Shown here piece by piece: positions 1 to 11,878 of a stretch of DNA of 64,000 nucleotides. The DNA is from Protopterus annectens (Eukaryota; Chordata; Ceratodontiformes; Protopteridae): positions 1,639,921,757 through 1,639,985,756 of the forward strand of contig NC_056732.1 in the NCBI RefSeq assembly GCF_019279795.1, read 5' to 3'. Below the pieces are notes generated by a model. That model worked only from the letters and a program-made list of their open reading frames with translations, was not told the DNA's origin and ran no database searches. Numbering within the stretch: position 1 is the first letter of the stretch; each line of letters opens with the position of its first letter. The position numbers and the translations under genes are program-made.

Positions 1-1430
1 AGTTATACATGCTTTCTGCTGTCATGGTTGTTATACTCATTAAAATTTAATTTCTGTTTTGCAACAGGGGAAGAATTCAAGCAAACAGAAGAGTGCTTGA
101 GAAAGCAGGCCTGTCCATCCAAGTTTACTGTGCATTGGTGTACTGTTTTGCTATTGTTGTATCTGTGTTTAACCAGTTTATTTTACTAATGAACATTTTT
201 TTCTATGCATTTTACTATTGCACCTTTACTTAGTTGTTCATTGAATTTGCATATTATTAGTTTTTATCTATGTTTACCATGTCACCGTCCTAACCTATGC
301 CATTTACATCTGTAATTGTCATGCCTCTATAACAACTGCACTTAACCTGTTTACCACAGCAATGAGCATTTATTTATTTAGTAAGTTATTTATTTGTTTG
401 TATTTTAATACTTTAGCATTGATTAGGTTGTTCATTGTCTTTCCTCGCTATAATTTTTTTTTACTGTGCTACTGTCCCCCATGCTGTTAAACTGCAGTCA
501 TGTCTCCTATTGTTATCCTTGTTTGTATAATAGCTGTTGCCTATCAAATGCTTCACACTGTTTTGCTGAACATAGTTTCTCCTTCTAGAGTCTATCTTAA
601 TAAAGTGTACCACATCACACTGCCCCTTGTATTTACCTCCTTTCCTGTTCTCGTTTCTCATACTGTTTTATTTATGCTGCCTTGCTATTTTGTTTTCCTC
701 CATTTATTTTCACTTTTTCTGTAGGATCAGCCATGGAACAATCAGTGTTGAGGCAACAGCCAATACTTTGAACACTGGGTCCTCTGCAGTCCCAGGATTT
801 GCTTATCTGCAGGATGATGATGGTCACCCAGTGGAAGCTCACTGCTGGCCTTCATTGTTGCTTATCCATTGGGTGATGTAGGACTCTCATTGGAGAGTGG
901 TGTAAAGGAGCTCTCCTTGGTCACCTGACGTGGTGAGGACAAACATCGACTGGTGGATTGATGCCTGTCTTGGCATACTGTAGCACCTCCTCATACAACT
1001 GGTAGAGTCATGTAGCTGGTGCAGACCCTAATGCCACTAGTGGCCAAGCCTGCCCCTGATGTCATCCACAGAGATGACTAACTTTTGGGAGGATTCTCTG
1101 TTGAGTCATCTAGACAAGCCATCATGAGCACACCATGCAACTCATCATGATGTTCCACTTCCTTGTGTACCACTCCCCTTACCCCTCTCTAGCTTTGTTC
1201 ACCCATTTTTCTGTCTGTTTTTTTTTCTATTGTGCCTCCTCTTTTGAGTCAGTACTTCTTCTTTCAGGTTTTACCTGCATAATATTTCGGCTGTTTTTAT
1301 ACTCTTTTTCTTACCTACAACTTGTTGCAAGTGCTTCTTTCCATTTCCATCTTTCTCCTAAAACAATAAAAAGGCCCCTGTTTAAATGTCAGCATTCAAA
1401 ATGCTGAGTGTCAACAAACATAAAAAAGAC
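1..1430. other. Unassigned AT-rich sequence, no gene recognised
   Basis: Only short unrelated open frames occur. Around 705-725 a pyrimidine-rich tract ends in TAG just before a less AT-rich block (725-1130), which looks a little like a splice acceptor followed by an exon. The block has no open frame longer than about 85 codons and no motif I recognise. It may be an old DNA-transposon fragment. Confidence 0.3.
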
Positions 1431-2641
1431 AAAAAATGTATTTATTTGACATTTGTTGATCGGGATAGTCCGACTCAACTTGTGCCCTTTTTCAACAGGG
1501 AGAAAAGCTCCACCATGCAAAATATATAGAATGCTCACAGTACGAAAAATGCAAGAAAATATACACAGTACAGATTAAACTAGAAAACAGAAAGTAACAC
1601 GGAAGTATATAATATGTAGTACAGATTATGCTAGAAATATATAAAATCACAAAAAAGCTGATATAAAAATAAGGAAAAATATTTGAACATAATTGAACAA
1701 GTAAGGGAAAATTTAGGAAAGGAGGCCATTAAAAAGGGGAGGTGAGTATAGAGGAGGGAGGTAGGAAACAGAGTTAGAGAAGAAGGAGAATTAAGGTAAA
1801 TGTCAGGAAAGATAGGTAGTTACAGCAGTTAGTTTGGTGAGTAAAAGTGCAAGGAGAAATAAGAGTAGGAGGTGGAAAAAAGAAGAGGTGATAGTGGAAG
1901 ATATCTGGGAGCAAAGTGACTAGGAGGGGAAAGGAGAGAAGTAGTTGAAAATTGAAATAAAAAAGAGAAAGAAATCGTGTAGGATGATTACAATGACAAA
2001 TCCAGGCTCTGTTTAGGTAGTTTCTAAGAGCTGTCTTGAAGTCATGAGAAATGGTAATATGTTAGAGGGCCAAGAGAAGCTTATTCCAAGATAATGCAGG
2101 ATGGTAGCTGTAAAGGTTTTGTCCTAAAGATTTTTTTTGGTTTATGGATCAGCAGGAGAAATTCTTATGAGCTCCTGAGAGAGCGAGGAGGGTTATAGAG
2201 GGAGACAAGTGAGGAGATGCTATGGCAGGAGGAAGGTTGATTGGATGGTGTGGATGATGAGAAGCTATGTATATAAGAGCTGGTTCAGAAGCTCTAACCA
2301 GCTGAGCGTATGGAGTACAAGACAGTGGTGAGATTTTGGTGGCAGTTTGGCTGCAAATCTGGCAACTTTGTTGTATGTGGTTTCAAGTTTAGATAGAAGA
2401 GAGGATTTTAAGTTAATAAGGATTTGAAAAGAGTAGAAGAAGTTAGGGAGAAGATAAGCCTGGGTTAGTGAAATTCTGGAGTTGGGGGTAAGAAACCTTT
2501 TGTTCCTATAAAGAAGGCCAAGTTTTTGGTCGGTTTTCTTTATACACTAGTGTCCATGGAGGTCAAATAAGTTGGTCATCAATAATTACTCCAAGGAGCT
2601 TAGTATAGGGCTCAGATAATAGTGTTGTTAAGGGAGGAGAT

Positions 2642-2797
2642 GGTTCATAGGTTCTTATAGGTTCATAGATTAGTACTAGGCTAACTGCCCATGCGAGTCA
2701 TTTTTTAAGCCTAGCCAATTATCCCTTGTGAGACTCAAACCCTGCACCTTGTATTTGTAAGGCAAATACCTTAACCATTAGGCCACCCTCCCAACCC
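2642..2797 (-). mobile_element. tRNA-derived SINE with a CR1-like 3' tail
   Basis: On the minus strand the element starts with a tRNA-like head. It has an A-box match TGGCCTAATGG and a B-box match GGTTTGAGTCT at normal tRNA spacing. The head is followed by GGCTAGGCTTA, then GTTAGCCTAGTACTAATC and copies of CTATGAACC. This second half is the same sequence that ends the CR1-like LINEs at 44.7, 55.57, 60.2 and 63.7 kb. Pol III would transcribe it from the internal boxes, and the shared tail would recruit the CR1-like reverse transcriptase. It sits inside the L2-like copy and is therefore younger than it. I could not define clear target-site duplications. Confidence 0.75.
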
Positions 2798-2829
2798 AAA
2801 AGGTAAAAGAGGATTAAAGATAATAGCGA

Positions 2830-3590
2830 GATTTAGGAAGGAAAAGAAGGAGTTTAGTCTTTTTATGGTTTAGAATGAGTTGATTGTTAGTAAGCTAGGT
2901 TTCAATGAGGTTGAAGAAGGTTTGAGTTAGGGTAAGCAGGTCAGCGGGGTTGTCAGCTATAGTGATAATGGTGGAGTCATCTGCATATTGTATGAGGGAT
3001 GATGGAAGGCAGGATGTGCAGAGTTAATTAGTAAAAATGTTAAAAAGAAGGGGGACAAGAATTGAGCCTTGCGAGACTCACATTTTTATAGGGAGGAAGG
3101 GAGAGAGAGCTGAGAGCCATTTGAAAGCTTGCTGTCTGTTAGAGAGATAGCTGGAAAACCAAGAGATAGTAGTATGGGAGAGATTAAGTTGCGATGGTTT
3201 GGAGAGAAGGATGGAGAGGGAGACAGTGTCAAAAGCTTTTGAAAGATCTAAGAAGAGGCAGGAGACGAGTTTATTATTGTCTCTGGCTAGAGAGATGGAG
3301 TTAATGAAGGAAAGGAGTGCAGTGGTGGCACTATGGTGAGGGCAAAAGCCATGCTGTGTAGGGGTGAAAAGATGTTCTTGAGTGAGATAAGACATGAGTT
3401 GCTTGTAGACACATTGCTCAAAAATTTTGCAAAGGGGAGAGAGTATAGCAATTGGGTGATAGAGAGTTCAACAGAGTTTCTAGCTTTGTGGATAGGTATG
3501 GTATGGAATTTCTTCCAGAGAGTAGGGACAGTGGATTCATGGATAGAGCGGTTGATAAATATAGTGACTAAATTTAGGAGAAGATCAAAT
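2830..3590 (-). pseudogene. Reverse transcriptase fragment of the L2-like LINE
   Basis: The longest open stretch (3078-3395) encodes HGFCPHHSATTALLSF and LFLDLSKAFDTVS, which are RT fingers/palm motifs. Downstream the frame continues, with a shift and stops, through a QGSILVPLLF-like motif near 3060-3080 and the catalytic box YADDS near 2975-2990. It then reaches an LNHKKTKLLLF thumb motif. Upstream of 3395 the PLCKIFEQCVYKQL segment is frameshifted relative to the rest. This is a dead copy with several disruptions. The protein would have copied the element RNA into DNA at the nicked target. Confidence 0.8.
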
Positions 3591-3595
3591 ATCAG

Positions 3596-5785
3596 ACATC
3601 ACTCTCCCCCTAAAAACTTAATTGTTGCAGGCAGCAAGCTCTCTCTTCACCCGTGATGTCCTTCACATCACCAAAACTTATAAATATAAAGTTTAAGATC
3701 GCCATACCTTAAAGAAAATGGGATAGTCCAAGAAACAGCAATCTTGGACTTAGTATACGTAAGTTCATATGTCTGGCTACTCAGTCCCAGAATTATGGGA
3801 CTCACTAAATATATCAAAGAGTAGCAATAAAAAAGCCACCTTTTTCAAGAATGGTCTGACCTTCCCCCTCCAACTCGTATACCACGTTTCTCTACCCACT
3901 GTCTTTCTCTGTACTTCTGTGCTTGTTCATTCCCCTTTCTGACTGCCCCATCAACTTGTTTCCTTTCCATATATATACATTTAAAACCAGTGGGCCCATT
4001 TTTGTGTAGCCCTTGTATTTGTTTCTGGTTGTGTCTGTGCTCCTGATATTTGTTGCTTTGTGAACACACATAACATCAGAAATACTACCTGTGTGCTGAT
4101 GTAGTTGAGTCAAGTGACCATACATAGCTGGTTAGACTAGTTTGCTCACTAAGTGCTGTTTTCATGAGCATGAGACTTCATTGTACAGCGCTGACCCAAA
4201 ATTATCTGTGCTGTGTCAATATTTATAAATACCTAAGCTTCATCAGGCAATGTTATGTTACCTTGATTGCACTACTGATGACAGTATGGCCGTGATATAA
4301 TTCCTCTGTAATTCCCCAGGTCATTATATGTTTGCAAAATGGATGTTAAGAAATTCACCCTGTGGGCAGAGTGAAGTCTCACAGACCATGAGCAGAAGAA
4401 AATTGTATGATTCTTTTAAAAGCTGTAATACACTTTGCACTGCCATCACAAAAAATAAATGCTTTTAAAGCTGTCTGCTGACTACTATTTATGCTGTAGC
4501 ATGAGTCTAGACTTAACAGTGATGAAAGGTACTAAACAAATTTAGTTAAGCACCTTTCCTAGTGTCAGACTAGTGCTTAAGAAAATTTTCTTCTTGAATA
4601 TGGAATGTAATTAATTTGCTCAATGTACTACAAAACCACTGTTTACTTGAGCCGAACAGGGGCTATTTTTTCAGCCACTTATCAGTAAGTTAATATGGCA
4701 ATTTTCAGCCTATTAAACAAAATAAGTATGTACAGCAGTGGAATGAAGATGCATTACCTTCCAAAAATATATAAAATAAATCATCAATATTCAGACTGTC
4801 GGTTATGCTTGGATTTTAGGCATGGCTCCTGTGGATTTACTCTGTAGGCTATGACTCAAGAGTAAACACTTCATTATGGGAAAACTGCTGCTCAGTTTTC
4901 ACCCAACTCTGTGTTATTGCTGTAATTTTTTGGCTTTATTCCAGAAACATATCACTGGCAGTGGTTTTAGCTTAAATGGCCATGCATATAATTCATCTTA
5001 ATGTTTCACTAGATTTGTATTACAGTAATATTTGTTAATATGTAATGTTTAGCACTGCATTAATAACTAGTCAGACTGTAAGTATTGATGATAAGATAAT
5101 TGCTATGTCTTAGCAAACTATGGTGCTGTGGGCTAAGCATCATCACCTAATTAAAACATTTCAAATAACTAAAGGCATGCATACTTTAACAAATATCTAC
5201 TAAAACATACCAAAAATGCCACTGTACTGATGTTATACCTCAGTTAAACTTTATAAATGAAGAGTGCTCCACTCTGAAATTTGGAATTTATTTAAAATAA
5301 ACTGATTGAAAACTAGTTTAATTTATATGATACAGAACTGACAAAAATCAAATGGTTTTAAATGGAGAATTATCATAATTCATCAAATGTTTCTAGAACT
5401 CATCTTTGCAACTTTACATATCCAGATCTTTCTGTGATTTGTCTGTTTCTTTCTTTCTATGTACACACACACACACACGCACTCACACACACACATCTAT
5501 GGGGGATCACCAATTTACCCATAAACTAAAGGAGGTGAAAATTGGAGCCGCAGACAAAAAAACACATGAACAAAGGTAGGACATGCAGACTTTGCAAGAA
5601 AGGCATCCCAGCCTGGAAACAAACTAGAGAACCAACTGGTGAAGGCAGCAATGCATGTCACTACAACACAAGTCCTTGTAACATTCATTAGAGAAAGCAG
5701 TCAAAAGGAGGATATGGCCAATCAAATAACATATTTAAGACCAAAGAGGCAACAAAATATATCGAGAATCAAATTAAACTGCCTA
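3596..5785. other. Unassigned AT-rich sequence
   Basis: No coding region, RNA gene or terminal repeat was recognised. The only simple repeat is a short (CA)n run at about 5464-5497. This may be unique host intergenic or intronic DNA. Confidence 0.4.
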
Positions 5786-5804
5786 TTCACAATAGTAAAC
5801 ACTC

Positions 5805-7053
5805 ATGCTGAGGCAATGTAGCATGTGTCTCATGTTCACAGACAGCCATTTTATCCTTAAAGAAACAAACACAGTATGTGAGAGATGCACATATACAATT
5901 TCACTGGAGGCAAAAATCTTGCATATGAACAAGGTTGTCAAGAACACACACTACATCCACCACACAAATAGACTAACTTATGTTAAGGCACTAAAAAGCA
6001 ATTTTCCCAACCCTCAAATACTTCCTAAGCAAGGGTGTAGCTAGGCATATTCACTGTACTCAAATGTGTACAGTTTTTTTTCTGAGCATCTCTTCGGAAT
6101 TTCAGCACTCAAAAATGCACAGTGTTTAGAACTTTGTAAATGAATATTTACAATATGGAAATACACAAAGAGTGCTTGTGTGATAGGAATACACCTCTAA
6201 ATACACCTCTAAAAAGAGCTTTTGATGGGTATAAATGGTGACAGTTGAAAATAACATTCTCCCCTTCCTATATGTCTAGGGCTAGCATTTTTAGAGTTGA
6301 GCACATTTTTAAAATGATAGGTGGGTGGCGAGGGCAACAACATTGGATGCGAGTACAAAATGTAAATTTCTGGCTACACCACTGTTCCTAAGACTATAAA
6401 TGAGAATGATCAACCATAGTAATCTCTAAAGCGCTGACCAAAAGCAGCACCAGACACCACACATAGGCCTATACCTAGTGGAGTCCCAAGAGCAAAGCCC
6501 GTAAGACATGAAATCACATTACCCGGGACTCTTGTCATAGGGGACTCCATCGTATAACACACAGATTCCCCATTCACCTGACTGAACAAGGAGAAAATAA
6601 GTTACTTGCTTATCAGGAGACAGGATCTGTCAAGTTACTCATGCAGTCAAGTCACTACACCACAGGTACCAATATGAGTCTATAATAGTACATGTGTGTG
6701 TTAATGCCCTGGGACATACCTCTCTGGACTATATGAAGAGAGACATCATTGATCTTTCTGAATATATGTCTCAGGCAAGTATGTGCCTTGCATACAGCAG
6801 CATTCTTCCTTCACCAAGGATGATGCCACAGTATGAACACTAGATGATTGACTTTAATAATTGGATTAGTTTCTGGTGTGTTTAAGGTGGGGAGGGTTCA
6901 ATATTTGTCATTGTGGGAGGACAAAGTTAACAAACCAAATTGTTTCACAAAGGATGATCTGCACCTATCCTCCCCCAGCTTCCATATATTGACTAAAATG
7001 TTTTCCACTCCCTTAGAGCCTTTTTTAGGCAATGCCAAACTGACAAACTTATA
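5805..7053 (+). pseudogene. CR1-like ORF1 remnant (CxxC pair plus SGNH esterase)
   Basis: The first part (5805-6044) reads LRQCSMCLMFTDS and later CERCTY, the same CxxC...CxxC pair as in the younger copies at 51.7 and 57.2 kb. After the MITE insertion, the segment near 6530-6600 gives TLVIGDSIV in translation with stops, the SGNH block I Gly-Asp-Ser. Near 6848-7054 the frame has KDDLHLSSPSFHIL, the C-terminal block that carries the catalytic His of SGNH hydrolases. Esterase-containing ORF1 proteins are known in CR1-group LINEs. This copy is clearly non-functional. Confidence 0.7.
6030..6384. mobile_element. hAT-type MITE inserted in the CR1-like ORF1
   Basis: The 355-bp insertion has terminal inverted repeats. 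The left end is CAAGGGTGTAGCTAG and the reverse complement of the right end is CAGTGGTGTAGCCAG, 12 of 15 identical. It is flanked by an exact 8-bp duplication TTCCTAAG at 6022-6029 and 6385-6392. An 8-bp duplication and CAGTGGTGTAGCC-type ends are characteristic of hAT elements. There is no open frame, so it is non-autonomous. The host CR1-like ORF1 sequence resumes downstream. Confidence 0.85.
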
Positions 7054-7084
7054 GACACAGCAAATACACCCTCAAAAAACCTAA

Positions 7085-7625
7085 AGGCATTACTGATCAA
7101 TGTTAGGAGCCTAAACAAGAAACTTCACTCCCTATGATCTCTCCTCACTCTGGAGAATATTGGCATCTGTGGTATTACTGAAGCAAGGTTTAATTCCACA
7201 GAAAGAACTGCAGCAGTTCAAGGCTTCAGTACCTTCCACACATTTAGACCAGCAGCTGCACAGACAGGGACAAAAGCTGGAGGAGTCTTTACCTACATTA
7301 GCAACAGGTATACCTGTAGGTTGGTTAAACTGGATGATGTCCTGTAATTTATTCACATGCAATTAACCATAGACAAAATCCCATATCACATCCTAGTCAG
7401 CAATAGGACCCCATCTATGCCATAAGAATCCCACAGCTCATACCTAGACATACTGGAAACCCTTACCATTAAACCAAAAACCTTATTTATGGCAGAATTT
7501 AACTACTGCTTTGTAGACTGGGAAAAATACTCTGCTTCAGTCCTGTAGGCACAATGACTCCTGCACTTGATTAATACAGTTACCCTTGACAAGATAGTGT
7601 GCACACCCACCAGGTTCAAACACAT
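7085..7625 (+). pseudogene. CR1-like endonuclease remnant
   Basis: Starting near 7090 the sequence encodes LINVRSLNKKLHSL, matching the MLLNARSLNLKMHSLEAL start of the AP endonuclease domain in the younger copies. GICGITEA follows (compare DICAVTETWF). The metal-binding block near 7495-7520 is degraded to AEFNYCFVDWEKY (compare GDFNYPNIDWE). Frame changes and stops are frequent. The domain would nick target DNA to prime reverse transcription; this copy cannot. Confidence 0.65.
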
Positions 7626-8444
7626 TGGACCTGGTACACACCAATATGGAAGAATGCTGAATGCCTTAAAGCCCTATCTGTATACTTGGTCTCCTACAAG
7701 TTACAGACAGGTGATCCATGCCTGGCATACAAGGCATCTTAGATCCACCTCTGATGAACCTTTTGTACATCTGCAAAATAAACAGCGTCAGAACCACTAG
7801 ATCCAAGGATTTAAATTTTGCTTGTAACATAAATAGGACAATTTGGTGAGATAGCTGTGTATCTCAAAGGATCCCCATGTTCTGGAACACTCTCCCCATC
7901 CATGTGAAGCAGAGTCAATCCCTAATCCTATTTATTTTATTTATTTTTATTTTATTTTACATTTGTTGACCGGGCTAGTCTAGCTGGATATATGTCCATT
8001 TTCAGTAGAGGCCCGGGGAGAAAAGCTCCACATCATTTCAAATAAAGTTCACATCTACAGAAGTGCATATTTAGAATGCAAATACATTCACCGTAAAGAA
8101 AACAGAAATTTTAAGAGGTCACAAATTTATAAAGTATATGTAAAAAAAACTATAACATATTTGACTAGACTTAGTACAATTACTAATGAAGTTACAATTA
8201 AATGTTGAGAAAGAATAATAGCTAAAAAAAAATATAGTATAAATGTAGATAAGAAAGGAAGATAAAAGGAATTGAATGGAGAAGCAGTTGAGTAATACAT
8301 CTAGTAGTAATATGTGTCACTTTTTTGAGAATACAGTAATAAGTAAGACTGTGATGGCGAGGAAGAATAGTAGTTGTTAAGATGAAATTATTTCAAAGAT
8401 GAGAAGGTAAGGTTGAATCAAGTAATAAGAGCAAGTTGGTCAGT

Positions 8445-10290
8445 CAGGTTTAGTACAGGGGCACATCCAATGTGTTTTTAGGAAGAGCTTAAGTTTATTT
8501 TTAAACAGAGTAATAGAGGGAAGTGTGGAAAGTTCGGAGGGAAGTAGGTTCCAGGTTTTTCCAACAGTATTAGAGAAGAGAGAGTCTCCAGCTCTATTGT
8601 TTGATTTATTGATATATACAATAAGTTTTTGTAAAGATCTTAGGGACTTCAGGTTATAATAGGGGTGAATAAGGTTAGATAGGATGGGTGTTTTGGCAGG
8701 TTGATAAAGAATTTTATGGGCGATGGCCAGTTGATTAAATTTCAGCTGCTGCTATAATTCAAGCCACCCTAGATGCTTTAGATTAATACAGTGGTGTGTT
8801 CTGAATGGGTTACCTGTGGCAAACCTGGCTATGCTATTGTAGGAGTTTTCTAGTTTCTTAAGGTTATTTTTTGACAGATTGGTAAATATGGGTGAGGCAT
8901 AAAGAAGTGTAGAGATTAGATGGATGTGGGCAATAGTTATTCTAGTTGCAGGAGTGAGGAAGGGTTTGATCCTATAAAGAGAGCCTATTTTTTTATTAGT
9001 AGTTTTCAAAATGTTGTTGATATGGGCATCAAAGTTAAGGTTGTTGTCTATGGTGATACCTAGCAGTTTGGTAGTAAGATCTTGGGATATGAGTGTACCA
9101 TCATTGGATGTTACAGTGATGTCTATTGGGGGTGATTTACTGGTAGGTGTAAAAAGGAGAAGTTTAGTTTTTTTAGGGTTTAATAGGAGACAGCGTTTTG
9201 TAAACCATAGTTCTACAGAGTTAAATACGTCTTGAGAAAGGGAGTGAAGTTCTGATACAGATGTGACTGAGCATATAAGTGTGGAGTCATCAGAGTATTG
9301 TATACATGTAGCTTGGGGAACTACTTGATGAAGGTCATTGATGAATATAGAAAACAGGAGAGGGCTCAGTACGGACCCTTGAGGGACACCAATATTAACA
9401 GGTAGATGGGCAGAAAGAACGGTGTTCCAGAGCACAGCTTGATGTCTGTTAATTAAGTAGGAATGGAACCATTTTATAGCTAGTGGGTCAAGAGACAGAG
9501 ATTTGAGAATGTTTATGAGTATAGTGTGATTTACCATGTCGAAAGCCTTGGACAGGTCAATGAAAAGTGCAGAGGAAAGCATGTTAAGGTTACGGGTTTT
9601 GTTGATGGTATCAATAAAGGAAAGTAGGGCAGTAGTTGTGCTATGGGAAGGTCTGAACCCATGTTGGGAGTTGGAAAGCAGGTTATTATGGAGAAGGTGG
9701 TCTAGCAATTGCCTGTGGATACATCTTTCCATGATCTTAGATAAAGGAGAAAGTAGGGCTATGGGACGATAGTTGGAGAGTTCAGTGGAGTCTCCCCCTT
9801 TATGAAGGGGAATAATATGAGAGACTTTACAAAGTTTGGGGATATATCCTTCAGCGATGGTTCTATTGATGAGAATGGAGATGGGGTAAGCAATAGATTT
9901 GGCTGCTAACTGTAGGTATTCTGCCGGTAGTTGGTCAGCAGAAGGAGTGCATGGTTTCAGTTTTTGGATAAGGGTGAGAATAAATGCTGTTGGGACAGGT
10001 TGGAAGAGAAATAGAGGTGGTAGGTTAGAGTCAGGATTAGATATAGTTACGTTTTGAGGAGGGAGCTGACTGGCAAGAGTTTGAATTGCTTTGGTGAAAA
10101 AAGTATTAAAGGCATTAGCAGTTTGTTTAGCATTGTCCTTGTCATTGCCTTGAGGGTTAGGTGTGATAGATTGACCAGGATGTAATAATTGATTAATACT
10201 TGACCAGAACGTTTGTGATTTATTATGGTGGGTCTGCTGAGATTGTAGGAAATATTTTTTTTATCGGACAGTATAGCTTTTTTTGTTTAA
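8445..10290 (-). pseudogene. L2-like reverse transcriptase (nearly open)
   Basis: The 8752-9732 stretch is a 326-codon open frame that begins at an internal Met, and the same frame stays open upstream to about 10,290. RT motifs appear in order: IIPLHKGGDSTE and LSNYRPIALLSPLSKIMER (9730-9830), HGFRPSHSTTTALLSF, ALFIDLSKAFDMVNH, GVPQGSVLSPLLFSIF (9360-9395) and the catalytic box YSDD at 9286-9297. NPKKTKLLLF follows, then the C-terminal LGWLEL. A single stop near 8752 interrupts this; the frame continues as QQLKFNQLAIAHKIL to about 8445. The usual second residue of the catalytic box is Ala; Ser here may be neutral or a lesion. Confidence 0.85.
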
Positions 10291-10298
10291 TTTCTAAG

Positions 10299-11160
10299 TT
10301 ATTTGTAATTTTGGAGGTCAACAGGGTTTTTAGTTAAGCGTAATTTATTCCAGTATTTATTTATGAAATGGATTTTTTGCTTGGTTTCCTTAGTAAGCCA
10401 TGTAACAGATTTAGTTCTTATCCTGATAGAGCGGGTAGGAGCATGGCGGTTGAGTATGTCTAGGAAATTAGCATTAAAGTAATCGACAGCTTCATCTAGA
10501 GAAAGGTGTTTTAAGGGGGACCAATTACATGCTGTGAGTTCACTAAGGAATAGATCCAAGTTGAAGTTTTTCTTGGTTCTAATTGCCCTAAATATGGGTT
10601 GAATGGGTGGATTGGTTTTGAGCCTGATAATGTAGGTTAGTAAGTGGTCGCTTATGTCGTCAGGGAGGGTAACAGAGTCATAAGTCTGCAGTTGATTATT
10701 AATGAGTATCCAATCTAAGGTGCTTTCTTTCTTATTAGTCTTGTTTATTATAGTAGGGGAGGTAACAGTTTAGGTAAACCCATAGAGATTAATATGGCTA
10801 GTGGGGTAGTTGTTATTGCAACATTTCCAATCAATGTTAAAATCACCTAGGATTATGGTTTCTTGGGGAAGGTTTTGAGATAGCCAACAAATGATGTTTT
10901 CGATGGTAGTAATGTTATTACCTGGAGGAACATAGATGCAGATAATATAGATAGATTTGACTGGGTTTAGCTGAAGCTTGGTAATAAGTATCTCAGCATT
11001 AGAGTCTTGAGGAGGTTTTTAGTTAAAGATAGTTATTTGAAAATCAGATTTGAATAGAACAGCTACTCCACCACCTCTCTTGGCTACATGGTCAAGGCAT
11101 AAGATGTTGTAACCAGGTGGTATAATTTCATTATCTTTAGTTACCGGTTTTAACCAAGTA
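10299..11160 (-). pseudogene. L2-like AP endonuclease and linker
   Basis: On the minus strand the translation gives PGYNILCLDH, KRGGGVAVLFKSDF, IICIYVPPGNN, then IILGDFNIDW with the catalytic GDFN at 10,836-10,847. STLDWILINNQLQ and DISDHLL follow, with the catalytic SDH at 10,644-10,652. The linker (10,299-10,559) is open and includes TWLTKETKQKIHFINKYWN, which resembles the domain between endonuclease and RT in LINEs. In-frame stops occur in the endonuclease and a frameshift separates the linker from the RT. The catalytic residues are preserved although the copy is broken. Confidence 0.8.
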
Positions 11161-11664
11161 GAGTTCGAAGAGAGCATGGAGTTGTGTTATTTTATTATTA
11201 ATGCTACGTATGTTGAGGTGAGCTATTAAGAGTGAGTTGGGAGGTTTTTTAAGTAGGTGAATGGCAGAGGGGTTTAGGTTGATGAGTTGAGTGGTGGTGG
11301 AGGTGTTTGGACCAGGGTTTGGGTGAATATCTCCATCCTTTATGGAGAGGAGTAGTGTTAGATATCTAGTATTAGTATATTTACTGAGAAGAGAGGGATA
11401 TCTTCTGGTATTAGGGAAGTTATATATAATGTGTGCTGTCCTATGGTATTTAGATAGTAGATTGCTGGGTGTGGATGTAATGTTGAAATGGTCAGTGTGA
11501 GAGGCTAGTGAAGAAGAGGTAGATTGTTTAGTAGGGTATAGAAAGTTTGCATATACTGGGTGTTTATAGGAGGTTAGCAGGTATGCTAGAGTTAAAGGAG
11601 GTAGAAGTGTGAGTATGAGTAACCTCTGTAAGTGGACTATGGTGGAGGGTTTATTCATTGACAT
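11137..11664 (-). pseudogene. L2-like ORF N-terminus with 2A-type motif
   Basis: The 175-codon open frame from Met at 11,664 has a hydrophobic stretch (residues 15-30, LLILTLLPPLTLAYLL). At residues 110-119 it has DGDIHPNPGP (11,308-11,337). NPGP is the invariant core of 2A peptides, which make the ribosome skip the Gly-Pro bond. 2A-like sequences are known at the N-termini of several CR1/L2-group LINEs. Residues 144-167 (SLLIAHLNIRSINNKITQLH) begin the endonuclease domain. The hydrophobic N-terminus could act as a signal peptide, as reported for some 2A-bearing proteins, but that is inference. Confidence 0.75.
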
Positions 11665-11878
11665 AGTAGATATAAATTATTACTATAGGTACAAAGGTAT
11701 AGTTGGTGTGGTCAGGAAAGGTAAAAGGGAGAGGTGGGAGAGATAGGAGATGCTGGGAAAAAAGGCGGGAAAATAGAGAAGATCGTTTAATGGAAATGTG
11801 ATTGTGATAGTTGGAATGGAGAAGGGGTGTGGTTTGATAGGTATAAGGGTAGGACCTCTGGGGGTGGGTGAGAATTGG

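Larger units (their letters stand above)
1436..3595 (-). mobile_element. L2-like LINE, 5'-truncated copy
   Basis: Read on the minus strand, this is the 3' part of a non-LTR retrotransposon. It ends at about 1436 in a TAAA-type tail, preceded by a conserved 3' UTR block (on the plus strand TTTGTTGATCGGG, then GGGAGAAAAGCTCCACC). The same block recurs near 7970, 18660, 35830, 36960 and 56990. The element begins inside the reverse-transcriptase domain near 3595, as expected from incomplete target-primed reverse transcription. A SINE (2642-2797) is inserted in it. The L2-like placement rests on motif style and on similarity to the 7.9-12.3 kb copy. Confidence 0.8.
5785..7925 (+). mobile_element. 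Old CR1-like LINE copy, 5' part (interrupted)
   Basis: The order ORF1, endonuclease, C-terminal segment matches the 51.7-55.6 kb copy, with many substitutions and a large internal deletion. At about 7625 the sequence jumps from the endonuclease (CTPTRFKHI, compare VPTRGENIL) to the extreme C-terminus; INRTIW and LPIHVKQSQS near 7830-7920 correspond to INRTCW and IPVHVRQSTS in the younger copy. It is interrupted by a hAT MITE (6030-6384). It stops at 7925, where the L2-like LINE tail begins. Its 3' end probably resumes near 12,470-12,690. Confidence 0.75.

Noticed and set aside
9011..9772. Plus-strand open frames over the L2-like RT
   Set aside because: They are antisense shadows of the reverse-transcriptase frame, without their own domains.
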